8,940 nt of DNA from JALZAQ01 sp038253885 (GTDB lineage: Bacteria; Gemmatimonadota; Gemmatimonadetes; Gemmatimonadales; Gemmatimonadaceae), in NCBI GenBank assembly GCA_038253885.1, contig JBBSGP010000084.1, positions 1 to 8,940 on the forward strand, in the 5' to 3' direction. The position numbers and the translations under genes are program-made. Under the pieces are notes generated by a model, which was not told the origin of the DNA, did not search any database, and worked only from the letters and a program-made list of their open reading frames with translations. Below are positions 1-7,163 of this stretch, one piece after another (position 1 is the stretch's first letter; every line of letters starts with the position of its first letter).

Positions 1-3000
1 CGTAGAAGAAGCTGTCTGCCGCGATGGCACCGGAGCTGGAATTGAGAATCAGCTCCCCCCGACCGTCGTAGGCGTAGCTCACCGTCTGGCCGCTTTGTCG
101 AGTAAGGGTCCGTCCGATCTGATCGGGCAGGATCGTCTCGGTCCCCTCTGCCGACGAGCTTCCGAACGAGTGCCACGCCACTCGATCGTTGTCATCGTAG
201 GCGAGGCTGTCGTTGTAGACGTTCGGAGTGGTCGTCGGATATGCCAACCCCCGCGCGCGACTCTTCCGATCGTAGCTATAGCTCCATTTCTGAGGCGAGA
301 CGGGCCAGAACGGGTTGTTTATCTCCTTCAGATTCCCATTGCCGAAATAGGTAAAGGTGAGCGGTTGCTGGTACGCCACCAGCACCGAGTCCGTGGCCGG
401 ATTCGCACACGGTGAGCATTGCACATTCCCATTCAGGTAGGTCTTGGCTCGGCGCCCGTTTGGATCATACTCGTGGTAGAAGGTGAGGCCCGAAGCAAAG
501 GTCGTGTCGGCCCAGTTGCGGATCAGCTGAGCCTCGGACCGGCGCCGGCCGTACGGGTCGTATCGGAAGAAGATCCGGCTGTACTGATTCCGCACTTGGG
601 TCAGGATGCCGTCCGTATCGTAGACATAGCTCACGCTGTCATCGCGCTGCGTTGGGGAGAACTCCGTCAGCACCTTCGCGATCGGGCGGCCCCCGGCATC
701 GAAGGCGACATCGGTCCAGTCACCACGACGGGAGAGCTGTTTTGTCGGGTTCATCCCATCCTGGTACGTCGTCGAGTCGCACCAGCTCTCACGGACGCAG
801 CGGCGGACAAGGCGCCCAGCCGGATCGTGTAACCAGGTTGACTGCCAGCCGAGCGGGTCGGTCTGTGTCACTAGCCTGGCCGCGTCGTTGAAGCTGTAGG
901 ACACGATCTGATTCGGGGGCTGGAGCCGCTGGTAGCCATTGACGCCGGAGGTCAGCGAGAGTGCCACTTGGGTCTGCTTCGTCACTCGACCCATCTTGTC
1001 GTACTCGTACGCCGTGAAATCTCCGAGCGCGTTGAGAACTGTATCGGCGATGACACGCGTCGAGTCGTAGCGGTAGCGCGTCGTATCGGTGCCCTTGGAC
1101 GCGCTCAGCAGGTTCCAGGTCAAGGTGCTGTCATACAGGAAGACTGTGGGCAACGGCTCCTCGCCGCCTGCGACTGTGGGATGGGGCGCCGCGACCTTCC
1201 AGACGAGACCGTTGTTCTTGTAGTAGAAGCGCGTGACGTTGCCGAGCGCATCGATCACGGAGTCCCGTCGTCCCGAGGCGTCGTACTTGAAGGTGACGGT
1301 GTCGCCGGCCGGCGGGATGATGGAATCGAGCTCCTGCCACGCGGTATTGTAGACGTAGCGCGTGCTGTCATAGCGCACAGCTGTCGTCGTCCAGCCCGCG
1401 CGCACCTTCATCTTGCTCTTGAGCAAGCTCCCCGACGCATTCCAGCTCTGCCACACCTCGGCCCCCCCGGCGGTCGTGATGTGAACAGGGAGTCCTGTCG
1501 AATCACGATCGATCGTGACGAGCCCCACCAGCGGTCGAGCGACCTTGGTCGGTGCTCCCGTGCGATCCATGGCAAACCACGCGGTGTCTTGCTCGTACTG
1601 CGGCATGCCCGGCAGGTAGCCGGTGTAGCGTGCCCATGAGAGCACGGCCCGCGCGCTGTCGGCATAGGAGGGCGTGGCCGGTGTGGCCTCGGAGAGGCCG
1701 GTGCCGCTCGCCGGCACACCCACGCGCTGCCAGGCGCGGAATCTCTTGCTCGGCACGTTCGAGCCCGAAGGGGCCGAGACGGTGTCGACGGTGCCTGTGA
1801 GTGCTTCGAAGGCGTAGGTCACCTGCCCTGTCGCTCGCGCCGTGCTGGCGCTCATCCGATGCGTGGTACCGGCGTAGCTGAACGGACTGCCCAGACCATC
1901 GGGGTCGGTGATCTGGTCGAGATCGGCGTCCGTCGCTCCGCTATGAACGCTTTGCTGCAGCCGCACCGTGTCGGATCCGGGGATCTTGATCCTGTTGATC
2001 CGGGCGGATGCATCGACGAGGAAGCTGATCGTCTTGCCAACCGGATCGGTGATCGAGACGAGCCGCTCGCCGCTCCAGGCATACACCGCGCGGTTGCGGG
2101 CCGGGTTGTTGTCCGTGATCGAGTCCGGGAGGCCCGACGAACCGTACCACACCGTCACGCGGTTCCCCTTGAGCACGCGCTTGTAGCCGTTGGCGGTCGT
2201 GCTCAACGTCGAATACTCGCCTGGCGGGCTCTGATAGAGCGTCCCGTTTCTTGGGAAGTACGTCGCGGAGCCGTCGGCCAATACCAGGAGCGCGCCCGTG
2301 GCGTCGGGCACGATCCGCTCGACGCCGGCTTCCCACCACCCGGCGCCGAACGCGCTCGCGCGGCGGTTCACGACGAGAAGTCTCGTCGTCGCGGTATCGG
2401 GCGACTGATCCTGCCACACACCCCCCAGCTTCTTGAACACCGAGATCTGCAGCGGGTACGCACCGGTCCCCAGCTGCAGACTGTCTGCATTGATCGGGAT
2501 CGTGAGACGATGCGTCTGCTTGGCGCTGAATGTGAAGCCGCTCGTGCTGAAGTAGACCTGGGCGATGCGCACGCTTCCGTTGGTGATGTTGTTTAGCTCG
2601 ATGCGGAGCGCTTGCGGAGGAGCGTCGCCCGGATAGGTGGCGTAATCGACCGCAACGACCGGCGTGGGCTTGGCCGTGGCACTCGAGTAGAGAAGCGTCA
2701 CGGTGCGCGGTCTGCCCATGGATCGATAACCAGGTAGCGCGTGCGCGTAGAGCAGATCACCGCATTGCACGGCGCTCCCTGGCCCTGCCGTCGTGATCGG
2801 GCATCCGGATCGCACAACGCGATTGCCGGATGGCGAGAACGGCTTGAGCGGGTAGGAGCGGAAGATGGTGACCGACTTGACGGCCGACCCGCTGGCGGGG
2901 CCGCTCGCGCTGAGAGTGAGACTGGCCGCTCCGAGCGTCGTCCCGCCCGTACCGATCACGGTGACGTCGCCATCTTGACCACTGCCCAGCGTGATGCTCG

Positions 3001-3763
3001 CCGGAGCAGGCGTGCCGCAGATCGCGCCTCCGGATTGAGCGCAGGCCAGCGTGAAGGTGGCAGCAGCCGTGCTGCCGTTGTGCACGCGGAACGCGTAGGT
3101 GGCCGAGATGCCAACCTCGATCGAATCCGGTCCTCCGACGACGGTGACGGTCACGCTGTACGTCGGCGCCGTCACCACCACATTGTAGTAGCCTTCGAAG
3201 GTGTCGCCTGGGTGAATCGTGGGCGTCGCGTACGCGTACAGCGGGCCGGTGCCGCCCGTGGATCCGGTCGAGTACGTCACTCCGAACAGGGCCGAGGAAT
3301 TGGCGGGGACACTCACCGAGCCCTGGTTGACGGAGCAGCTGCTGACCGGGGCGAACACCCCGCAGTCCAGGCTGTAGACCTCGGCGCTCGCGGTGCTGTT
3401 GGTCACGGTGAACGTCGCAGTGAGCCCCGAGGCATCGCTCGCCACGTTCAGCGTCTGGTCACCGCAGGGCGAGACACCAACGCACGTGTTCCGCATACTC
3501 GGTCGCAGTCCGCCTCCCGCCGACTGTCGAGGGGGGCGGTTGCTCAGAGGCGAGCGTATGAGTGACTCACCTGTCGGGCGGATGAGTGAGGCACGACGCC
3601 AGTAGCTCGCGCGGACGGGCGCCACCGGTGTGAGCAACCTTGAGTGGACAGACGGTGGCTGCGTAGCCGGTCGGGTGGTGTCGGTCCACGCAGCGAGGAG
3701 AGCTGCGATGAGGCAGGCCACAAGGGCCAACGAGCGGCCCTTGATGAGATAGAATCCAGACAT
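1..3763 (-). CDS. Secreted Rhs/YD-repeat protein, 3' end outside the window
   Basis: Reading the minus strand from the ATG at 3763 gives one open frame with no stop to position 1, at least 1254 residues. Residues 1-28 form a Sec signal peptide (MSGFYLIKGRSLALVACLIA start). Two Thr/Ser/Val-rich beta-sandwich (Ig-like) stretches follow at about 93-195 and 200-298, then a section at about 303-390 that I recall from Gemmatimonadota Rhs proteins. FGAGWWEAGVERIVPD at about 470-485 begins the Rhs shell entry. An early YD-like unit lies near 568-597 and dense units lie from about 825 to the edge, for example KYDASGRRDSVIDALGNVTR, RYDPYGRRRSEAQL, EYDPNGRRAKTYLNG and AYDGRGELILN. Rhs proteins build a beta-shell that can enclose a C-terminal toxin or adhesive tip; neither that tip nor the core motif is visible here. 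A GAGG lies 10 bases before the ATG. It is probably cotranscribed with the small secreted-protein gene upstream. The family call is firm; the function is unknown. Confidence 0.9.
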   Translation of the reverse strand, partial: MSGFYLIKGRSLALVACLIAALLAAWTDTTRPATQPPSVHSRLLTPVAPVRASYWRRASLIRPTGESLIRSPLSNRPPRQSAGGGLRPSMRNTCVGVSPCGDQTLNVASDASGLTATFTVTNSTASAEVYSLDCGVFAPVSSCSVNQGSVSVPANSSALFGVTYSTGSTGGTGPLYAYATPTIHPGDTFEGYYNVVVTAPTYSVTVTVVGGPDSIEVGISATYAFRVHNGSTAAATFTLACAQSGGAICGTPAPASITLGSGQDGDVTVIGTGGTTLGAASLTLSASGPASGSAVKSVTIFRSYPLKPFSPSGNRVVRSGCPITTAGPGSAVQCGDLLYAHALPGYRSMGRPRTVTLLYSSATAKPTPVVAVDYATYPGDAPPQALRIELNNITNGSVRIAQVYFSTSGFTFSAKQTHRLTIPINADSLQLGTGAYPLQISVFKKLGGVWQDQSPDTATTRLLVVNRRASAFGAGWWEAGVERIVPDATGALLVLADGSATYFPRNGTLYQSPPGEYSTLSTTANGYKRVLKGNRVTVWYGSSGLPDSITDNNPARNRAVYAWSGERLVSITDPVGKTISFLVDASARINRIKIPGSDTVRLQQSVHSGATDADLDQITDPDGLGSPFSYAGTTHRMSASTARATGQVTYAFEALTGTVDTVSAPSGSNVPSKRFRAWQRVGVPASGTGLSEATPATPSYADSARAVLSWARYTGYLPGMPQYEQDTAWFAMDRTGAPTKVARPLVGLVTIDRDSTGLPVHITTAGGAEVWQSWNASGSLLKSKMKVRAGWTTTAVRYDSTRYVYNTAWQELDSIIPPAGDTVTFKYDASGRRDSVIDALGNVTRFYYKNNGLVWKVAAPHPTVAGGEEPLPTVFLYDSTLTWNLLSASKGTDTTRYRYDSTRVIADTVLNALGDFTAYEYDKMGRVTKQTQVALSLTSGVNGYQRLQPPNQIVSYSFNDAARLVTQTDPLGWQSTWLHDPAGRLVRRCVRESWCDSTTYQDGMNPTKQLSRRGDWTDVAFDAGGRPIAKVLTEFSPTQRDDSVSYVYDTDGILTQVRNQYSRIFFRYDPYGRRRSEAQLIRNWADTTFASGLTFYHEYDPNGRRAKTYLNGNVQCSPCANPATDSVLVAYQQPLTFTYFGNGNLKEINNPFWPVSPQKWSYSYDRKSRARGLAYPTTTPNVYNDSLAYDDNDRVAWHSFGSSSAEGTETILPDQIGRTLTRQSGQTVSYAYDGRGELILNSSSGAIAADSFFY

Positions 3764-3805
3764 GGGAGATGATCCTCGTGGGGTGATGAAGGCAGAGCGA
3801 CCGGG

Positions 3806-4456
3806 TCACGGCTCAAGCAGCTTCTTGCCCGCCTGGAGCAGGACCTGGAGAAGCCGCTGTCTGCGAGTTGCCGTCGCGGCCGCCTGCGTCATGGTCGTCT
3901 TCGCGGCTGTCGCGACAGGCAGCACTGAGACGGGGGCCTGCACGGTGCCGCAGGCGCCCCGGCTCGAGCAGATGCGGGCCGCCACCTGGTGTGTGCCCGG
4001 CGTGAGCAGACTGTCGAGGCTCGCGCCCGATGCAGTGGATGACGGCGCTCCGATCGGCGCCATCGGTCCCCAGGCTTCGCCCGTCGGCGAGAGCTGGAAC
4101 AGCGCACTGCGGTCGCGGCCGTCGACCGTGACGGTGAAGGAGCTGACGTCCAGCGGATCGAGCGACTCGCCCTGAATGAAGCGGAAAACAAGGACTGGCC
4201 TGTCCTGCGGCACGCTCCCGCCCGGGAGGGGCTGCACGAGCGCGATCACCGGCGAGCGATAGGCGACGATCGCTGATACTGGCGGCGCCGGTTGCACTGG
4301 TGTGGGAGAAGGCGGAGGTGGCACCGGTGGCACGGGAGCCGGCTGCACCGGTTGGGGCGGCGGCGTCGGCGGTTGCTGGGCGGTGATCTCGGACGAGACG
4401 CTCAGCGCGAACGCGGCACACATGCCGCGCAGAACGACGGGACTGACGCATGACAC
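3806..4456 (-). CDS. Small exported proline-rich protein with Ig-like domain
   Basis: The 216-residue product starts at a GTG with GAGG five bases upstream; the next in-frame ATG (residue 12) would destroy the signal peptide. Residues 1-27 are a Sec signal ending near ITAQ. Residues 28-60 are a Pro-rich linker (PPTPPPQPVQPAPVPPVPPP). Residues about 64-180 look like one beta-sandwich of the Ig/Big type, with SPVIALVQPLPGG, RPVLVFRF and FTVTVDGRDRSALF strands and two cysteines (C163, C169) that could pair. Residues 186-216 form a basic amphipathic helix (RRQRLLQVLLQAGKKLLEP). The stop is only 42 bases before the rhs ATG, so the two are likely one transcript. It could be a periplasmic or surface partner of the Rhs protein, for example a chaperone or anchor. 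That role is inference from position; I do not recognise a named family. Confidence 0.8.
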   Translation of the reverse strand: MSCVSPVVLRGMCAAFALSVSSEITAQQPPTPPPQPVQPAPVPPVPPPPSPTPVQPAPPVSAIVAYRSPVIALVQPLPGGSVPQDRPVLVFRFIQGESLDPLDVSSFTVTVDGRDRSALFQLSPTGEAWGPMAPIGAPSSTASGASLDSLLTPGTHQVAARICSSRGACGTVQAPVSVLPVATAAKTTMTQAAATATRRQRLLQVLLQAGKKLLEP

Positions 4457-4556
4457 GATGACCTCGCGGTGGACGGAGACCGGCGAGAGGCCGACATGGC
4501 GCGCACAAGCCGCATTGCCTCTGGCTCACACGACTGCTCTCACTGAGATGAGAGAG

Positions 4557-4571
4557 CCGTGCGACATCGCC
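4557..4571. repeat. 15-bp direct repeat, copy A
   Basis: The 15 bases ccgtgcgacatcgcc occur here and again at 6370-6384. Read on the minus strand this copy contains an ATG that opens a 13-codon frame (MSHGSLISVRAVV, 4567-4526). The other copy spans the sigma-factor start and encodes MSHG in the same phase. The flanks resemble each other only weakly. Confidence 0.6.
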
Positions 4572-4584
4572 CCGCTGGTGTCCG

Positions 4585-4613
4585 CGCATCGCGAGACGCG
4601 ATAACGCGATGCG
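4585..4613. repeat. Inverted repeat, possible operator or hairpin
   Basis: cgcatcgcg at 4585-4593 and its perfect complement cgcgatgcg at 4605-4613 flank an 11-base loop. Within the loop and right arm, acgcgat occurs twice with an 8-base period (4596-4602 and 4604-4610). It sits between the terminator-like hairpin and the start of the secreted-protein/rhs unit, so it could be an operator for that unit or a second RNA stem. No protein binding can be shown from sequence alone. Confidence 0.5.
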
Positions 4614-4615
4614 AC

Positions 4616-4641
4616 GAGGCCCGGTCGGATGACCGGGCCTC
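4616..4641 (-). terminator. Terminator-like hairpin after the S24 protease gene
   Basis: gaggcccggtc (4616-4626), loop ggat, and gaccgggcctc (4631-4641) form a perfect 11-bp stem with a tetraloop, 31 bases past the protease-gene stop. No U-tract follows on the minus strand, so it may terminate weakly, act with Rho, or only protect the 3' end. It separates the sigma/protease unit from the secreted-protein/rhs unit, but some read-through is possible. Confidence 0.65.
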
Positions 4642-4672
4642 AGGGCAAAACCACTCAGCGTTTACGTGGGCG

Positions 4673-5515
4673 TTAGTCCTCGCGACGTTTCTCTTTGCCG
4701 CGATGGTGGCACCACAGATGGCACACCGTGCCGAGGATGAGCCGTGCGTCGCGCGGGAGCGAGACGGGTGGGTGCGAGTGATCGAGCGAGAGGAGCTCGA
4801 TGCTCTCCGAGCGCAGACGGCCCACGCACTTGCACACGTAGCCCCCATCGGGCGTGCGCGCGACGATCACCGTCTCCGGCGCCACCGCTGAGCCGATCCG
4901 CACCACGACCGTGTCACCGCTGTGCATGAGCGGCGACATGCTCTCACCCGCGATCCGGAGCGCGAGATAGCGGCCGGGCGGTGTCCCCTTCGGCCGCTCG
5001 ATCCAGCTCTCCACCGGCTCGTCCCATAGCTCTCGACCGACACCGGCCGCCACGGCCAGGTCCACAAGCGGCATCGCGTTCTCCTTCTCCGCAACCTCGA
5101 TCACACGTGACGCGATGCCGCGCGTCGACGCTCGACGCTCAGGCGGTCGCCCCTCGTCGCACCCCACCCGCAGTCGCCTCGCTTCCACCCTGGCGCGGAA
5201 CCGCCGGCCCTCGGCAAGGAGCTCCTCGTCCGTCAGCAAGCGCTCGTTTTCGGCACGGATCTGCTCCATCTGCCAATCGAGAAAGCGGGGATCGCTCCAG
5301 ATCGAGGCGTCGGGCTGCGACGCGAAATAGTCACCGACGAGCTGCACCAAGAGATCCGCCTCGAACTCGATCTGCTCGCGCAGCTCGGGTGACAGCTCGG
5401 CGCCGGGTGGGATAGCCGCCAGCGGCTCGAGATGCCGGAGCGGTTCCCGCCCGCTCGCCGATTCGCCGGCGTCACCGCGGAGCCAGCGCTTCAGACTCTC
5501 ATCATGATCGCTCAT
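4673..5515 (-). CDS. LexA/UmuD-type S24 autoprotease without visible HTH; candidate self-cleaving regulator
   Basis: The 280-residue product has a C-terminal S24 peptidase fold (about 150-272). The scissile bond is Ala157-Gly158 in LAVAAGVG, the nucleophile Ser192 is in AGESMSP, and the general base Lys229 is in YVCKCVGR. The Gly-to-Ser distance of 34 and Ser-to-Lys distance of 37 equal those of E. coli LexA (Gly85, Ser119, Lys156), so autocleavage looks competent. Residues 1-145 show no helix-turn-helix: they are charged and helical (LREQIEFEADLLVQLVGDYF; ENERLLTDEELLAEGRRFRA), with no zinc-binding HxxxCxxC of common anti-sigma domains. LexA and cI carry a DNA-binding domain there; UmuD has only a short arm. 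The ATG has GGGAG nine bases upstream. The sigma-factor gene ends 67 bases before it, suggesting a regulator of that sigma factor, released by RecA-stimulated cleavage. The protease call is strong; the anti-sigma role is inference. Confidence 0.88.
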   Translation of the reverse strand: MSDHDESLKRWLRGDAGESASGREPLRHLEPLAAIPPGAELSPELREQIEFEADLLVQLVGDYFASQPDASIWSDPRFLDWQMEQIRAENERLLTDEELLAEGRRFRARVEARRLRVGCDEGRPPERRASTRGIASRVIEVAEKENAMPLVDLAVAAGVGRELWDEPVESWIERPKGTPPGRYLALRIAGESMSPLMHSGDTVVVRIGSAVAPETVIVARTPDGGYVCKCVGRLRSESIELLSLDHSHPPVSLPRDARLILGTVCHLWCHHRGKEKRRED

Positions 5516-5526
5516 CGTGTTTCACT

Positions 5527-5537
5527 CCCCCTGGGGG
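5527..5537. promoter_or_regulatory. G/C palindrome overlapping the protease-gene ribosome binding site
   Basis: ccccc-t-ggggg is a perfect 5-bp inverted repeat. On the minus strand its GGGGG arm is the start of the GGGGGAG Shine-Dalgarno sequence ahead of the ATG at 5515. A one-base loop cannot form a hairpin with all five pairs, so any stem would be shorter, or it could be a DNA-binding site. It might modulate translation of the protease relative to the sigma factor. Confidence 0.3.
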
Positions 5538-5582
5538 TTCCTACTCTCGCGACCATCCCGCGACGCTCGAAGTGCATTGTCC

Positions 5583-6386
5583 TCACCCTTCCGTTGCCCG
5601 GCGAAGGAAATTTCGGACCGCCCTCTGCAGCGGCTCCGGCAGTCCGCGGGTATCCTCGCTGGCCTGAGCCCGGAGGCGATGTCGCAGCCGCTCGATTCGC
5701 TTGGCCATCGCCCGGTAGTTCGCGTGCAGCCACTCGGCGATGATCGTCTGCGGCACGCCCTGGGCCAACCACTCCAGGATCTGTCGCTCCTCGGGCGTCA
5801 TGCGGTTGCTGACCAACTCTGTCAGCGCCCTCACGCCCGCAGAATTCGGCGGCGGCTGCTCTACTTCGGCGTCGGTAGGGGCGTCAGTCGCCCAGCGCAT
5901 CGTGCACTCGGAGACAACGCTGCGGACAACCGCCGTGCCGTCGTCACCGAAATCCTGGTACTCCGCCGCGCCGCGATGCGCGTCATCGCGCCTGACCCCC
6001 TCGTCACGCAGAGTCGCGATGCGGTGACTGAGGCAACTCACCAGATATCCCGTCAGATTCGACGGAATGGCGGCCTTCGGCGTCGCCAGATGCAGCGCCG
6101 CCCGATGCAACGCGTCCGTCACGCAGTCGTTCCATTCGTCTCGCGGAACACGGCGGGCACGGGCGTATCTCCTGAGGAGGGGCTCGAAGCGCACGCAGAA
6201 TTCGCCCCACGCCCTGATGTCATTGCGCCGCATGGCCGCGACGAGCGCCGCATCGCTCAACGCTTGGGCGGCCTCTCTTGGCGTCAACGTTCGCTCCCCC
6301 CACCGACTGGCATTCCGTTCCCGATCACTCACCGGAGCCCTCGCGCTCGTCGTCATGGAGGAGACAGGACCGTGCGACATCGCCAC
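5583..6386 (-). CDS. Sigma-70 family (ECF-like) RNA polymerase sigma factor
   Basis: The 267-residue product has the two conserved sigma regions and no region 3. Region 2 is about residues 43-128 (LSDAALVAAMRRNDIRAWGE, then FEPLLRRYARARRV, and the 2.3/2.4-like LTGYLVSCLSHRIATLRDE). Region 4 is about 185-240, with MTPEERQILEWLAQGVPQTI leading the helix-turn-helix and KRIERLRHRLRA as the recognition helix. An acidic linker of about 55 residues joins them, and a basic tail ends the protein. Such factors direct core polymerase to alternative promoters. The start is uncertain: the GTG at 6386 lies 6 bases after the upstream gene's stop, and ATGs follow at 6380 and 6356, none with a clear Shine-Dalgarno. 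The gene sits between a possible annealing-protein gene and an S24 autoprotease gene, all on one strand, which suggests cotranscription and that the protease controls the sigma factor. Confidence 0.87.
   Translation of the reverse strand: MAMSHGPVSSMTTSARAPVSDRERNASRWGERTLTPREAAQALSDAALVAAMRRNDIRAWGEFCVRFEPLLRRYARARRVPRDEWNDCVTDALHRAALHLATPKAAIPSNLTGYLVSCLSHRIATLRDEGVRRDDAHRGAAEYQDFGDDGTAVVRSVVSECTMRWATDAPTDAEVEQPPPNSAGVRALTELVSNRMTPEERQILEWLAQGVPQTIIAEWLHANYRAMAKRIERLRHRLRAQASEDTRGLPEPLQRAVRNFLRRATEG
6370..6384. repeat. 15-bp direct repeat, copy B
   Basis: Second exact copy of ccgtgcgacatcgcc (first at 4557-4571). It overlaps the first codons of the sigma-factor gene, including the alternative ATG at 6380. 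Confidence 0.6.
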
Positions 6387-6392
6387 TGCCGC

Positions 6393-7091
6393 TTACGCCG
6401 GCTCGGCCGGGCGAGCGGTCAGGGCATGGGCGACGAGCTGCCGGCGAAGTCGACGCTCCATCTGGGCGAGGAGCGACAGAGGCACGGTGTCATCGGACAG
6501 AATGGCACTCCGATACCTCGCGACCCTGGGGGCGCGCATCCCACGGCGCTCTGCCTTGGCGAGGAGCCGGCACACGGACTGGATGAGATCGGCGCGAGCC
6601 TGTGTGGCATCGAAGGCCGCATCATCAGAGGGCGCTTCCCGAAGGGAGGCGACCTCGGCCTTGGGGAGTGGCGCAACGACGGGAGCTCGCGGCGTGTCGC
6701 GCAGTGGCTGCACAGGCCGGGACTCAGAGCCGACGAATCGCGATCGCATGCGCGCCGCCTTCTGCATCTCCTCGCGACTTGGACGGTTGGGCGACGCTGC
6801 CAATCCGAGATTCGCGAGCGCGCGGCCGATCGCGGACGTCTCGGTGTTCTCGAGGCAGGCGACGCTGTTCACGTCGCCGTCGCCCTCGCGCTCCGAAGCC
6901 CAGCCGGTGGCAGCCGGTCGGGTGTCGTCCGCCCCGCGATAGACCCGCGCCTCGAACGTCACCTCCCGGTCGCTCTTGGCGGCCAGACGGGTCACAATCC
7001 GGCCAGTGGGATAGCGCTGATAGAACAGGTCGATGCGGTTGGCCACCGGCGCGTAGTCGGCGGGGTTGAAGGTGGGACCGGTCTTCGGCAT
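6393..7091 (-). CDS. Possible ERF/Rad52-like single-strand annealing protein
   Basis: The 232-residue product is read from the ATG at 7091, which has GGAG seven bases upstream; the frame stays open to 7496 but that extension would cross the promoter and is low-quality sequence. The core, about residues 10-100, runs from YAPVANRIDLFYQRYPTGRI through VTFEARVYRGADD and ATGWASEREGDGDVNSVACL to ENTETSAIGRALANLG. That last motif is typical of phage and actinobacterial proteins I recall as resembling ERF or Rad52-type annealing proteins, where a similar segment ends the DNA-binding fold. Residues 115-165 are a Pro/Ala-rich linker, and 165-225 a basic helical tail (RADLIQSVCRLLAKAERRGM). If the call is right, it binds single-stranded DNA and promotes strand annealing in recombination. 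It is the first gene of the operon that continues into the sigma factor and the autoprotease. The fold assignment is tentative; that the gene is real is well supported by start site, promoter and tight linkage. Confidence 0.72.
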   Translation of the reverse strand: MPKTGPTFNPADYAPVANRIDLFYQRYPTGRIVTRLAAKSDREVTFEARVYRGADDTRPAATGWASEREGDGDVNSVACLENTETSAIGRALANLGLAASPNRPSREEMQKAARMRSRFVGSESRPVQPLRDTPRAPVVAPLPKAEVASLREAPSDDAAFDATQARADLIQSVCRLLAKAERRGMRAPRVARYRSAILSDDTVPLSLLAQMERRLRRQLVAHALTARPAEPA

Positions 7092-7134
7092 GTCAGGGCT
7101 CCGCGCTCGTGGGTGGCGTACCAAACGAACGGGG

Positions 7135-7163
7135 ATTGTATACCGAAGAAAACCCGAAATCAA
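7135..7163 (-). promoter_or_regulatory. Sigma-70-type promoter of the annealing/sigma/protease operon
   Basis: On the minus strand, TTGATT (7163-7158, four of six bases of TTGACA) and TACAAT (7140-7135, five of six of TATAAT) are exactly 17 bases apart. Transcription would begin near 7128, giving a leader of about 37 bases before the ATG at 7091, with the GGAG Shine-Dalgarno inside it. The local AT content is high for this window. I found no convincing LexA-box palindrome around it. Confidence 0.75.

Larger units (their letters stand above)
4457..4672. other. Intergenic region between the sigma/protease and secreted-protein/rhs units
   Basis: These 216 bases hold the terminator-like hairpin (4616-4641), the 9-bp inverted repeat (4585-4613), repeat copy A (4557-4571), and a weak hairpin of gctctca with tgagagagc (4536-4557). 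I saw no convincing sigma-70 -35/-10 pair on the minus strand, so the secreted-protein/rhs unit may use an alternative sigma factor or be read from upstream. Confidence 0.5.

Noticed and set aside
1859..3565. Long plus-strand open frames at 1859-2596 and 2741-3565
   Set aside because: Both are antisense to the continuous rhs frame and encode low-complexity Arg/Gly/Asp-rich sequence.
3813..4589. A 258-codon minus-strand frame overlapping the small secreted protein
   Set aside because: It is Arg/His-rich with no signal peptide. The alternative frame has a signal peptide, a Pro-rich linker, an Ig-like domain and a good Shine-Dalgarno.
5516..5545. GGAACC on the minus strand as an ECF-type -35 element
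   Set aside because: A matching -10 would fall on the protease start codon, leaving no leader, so this is probably chance.
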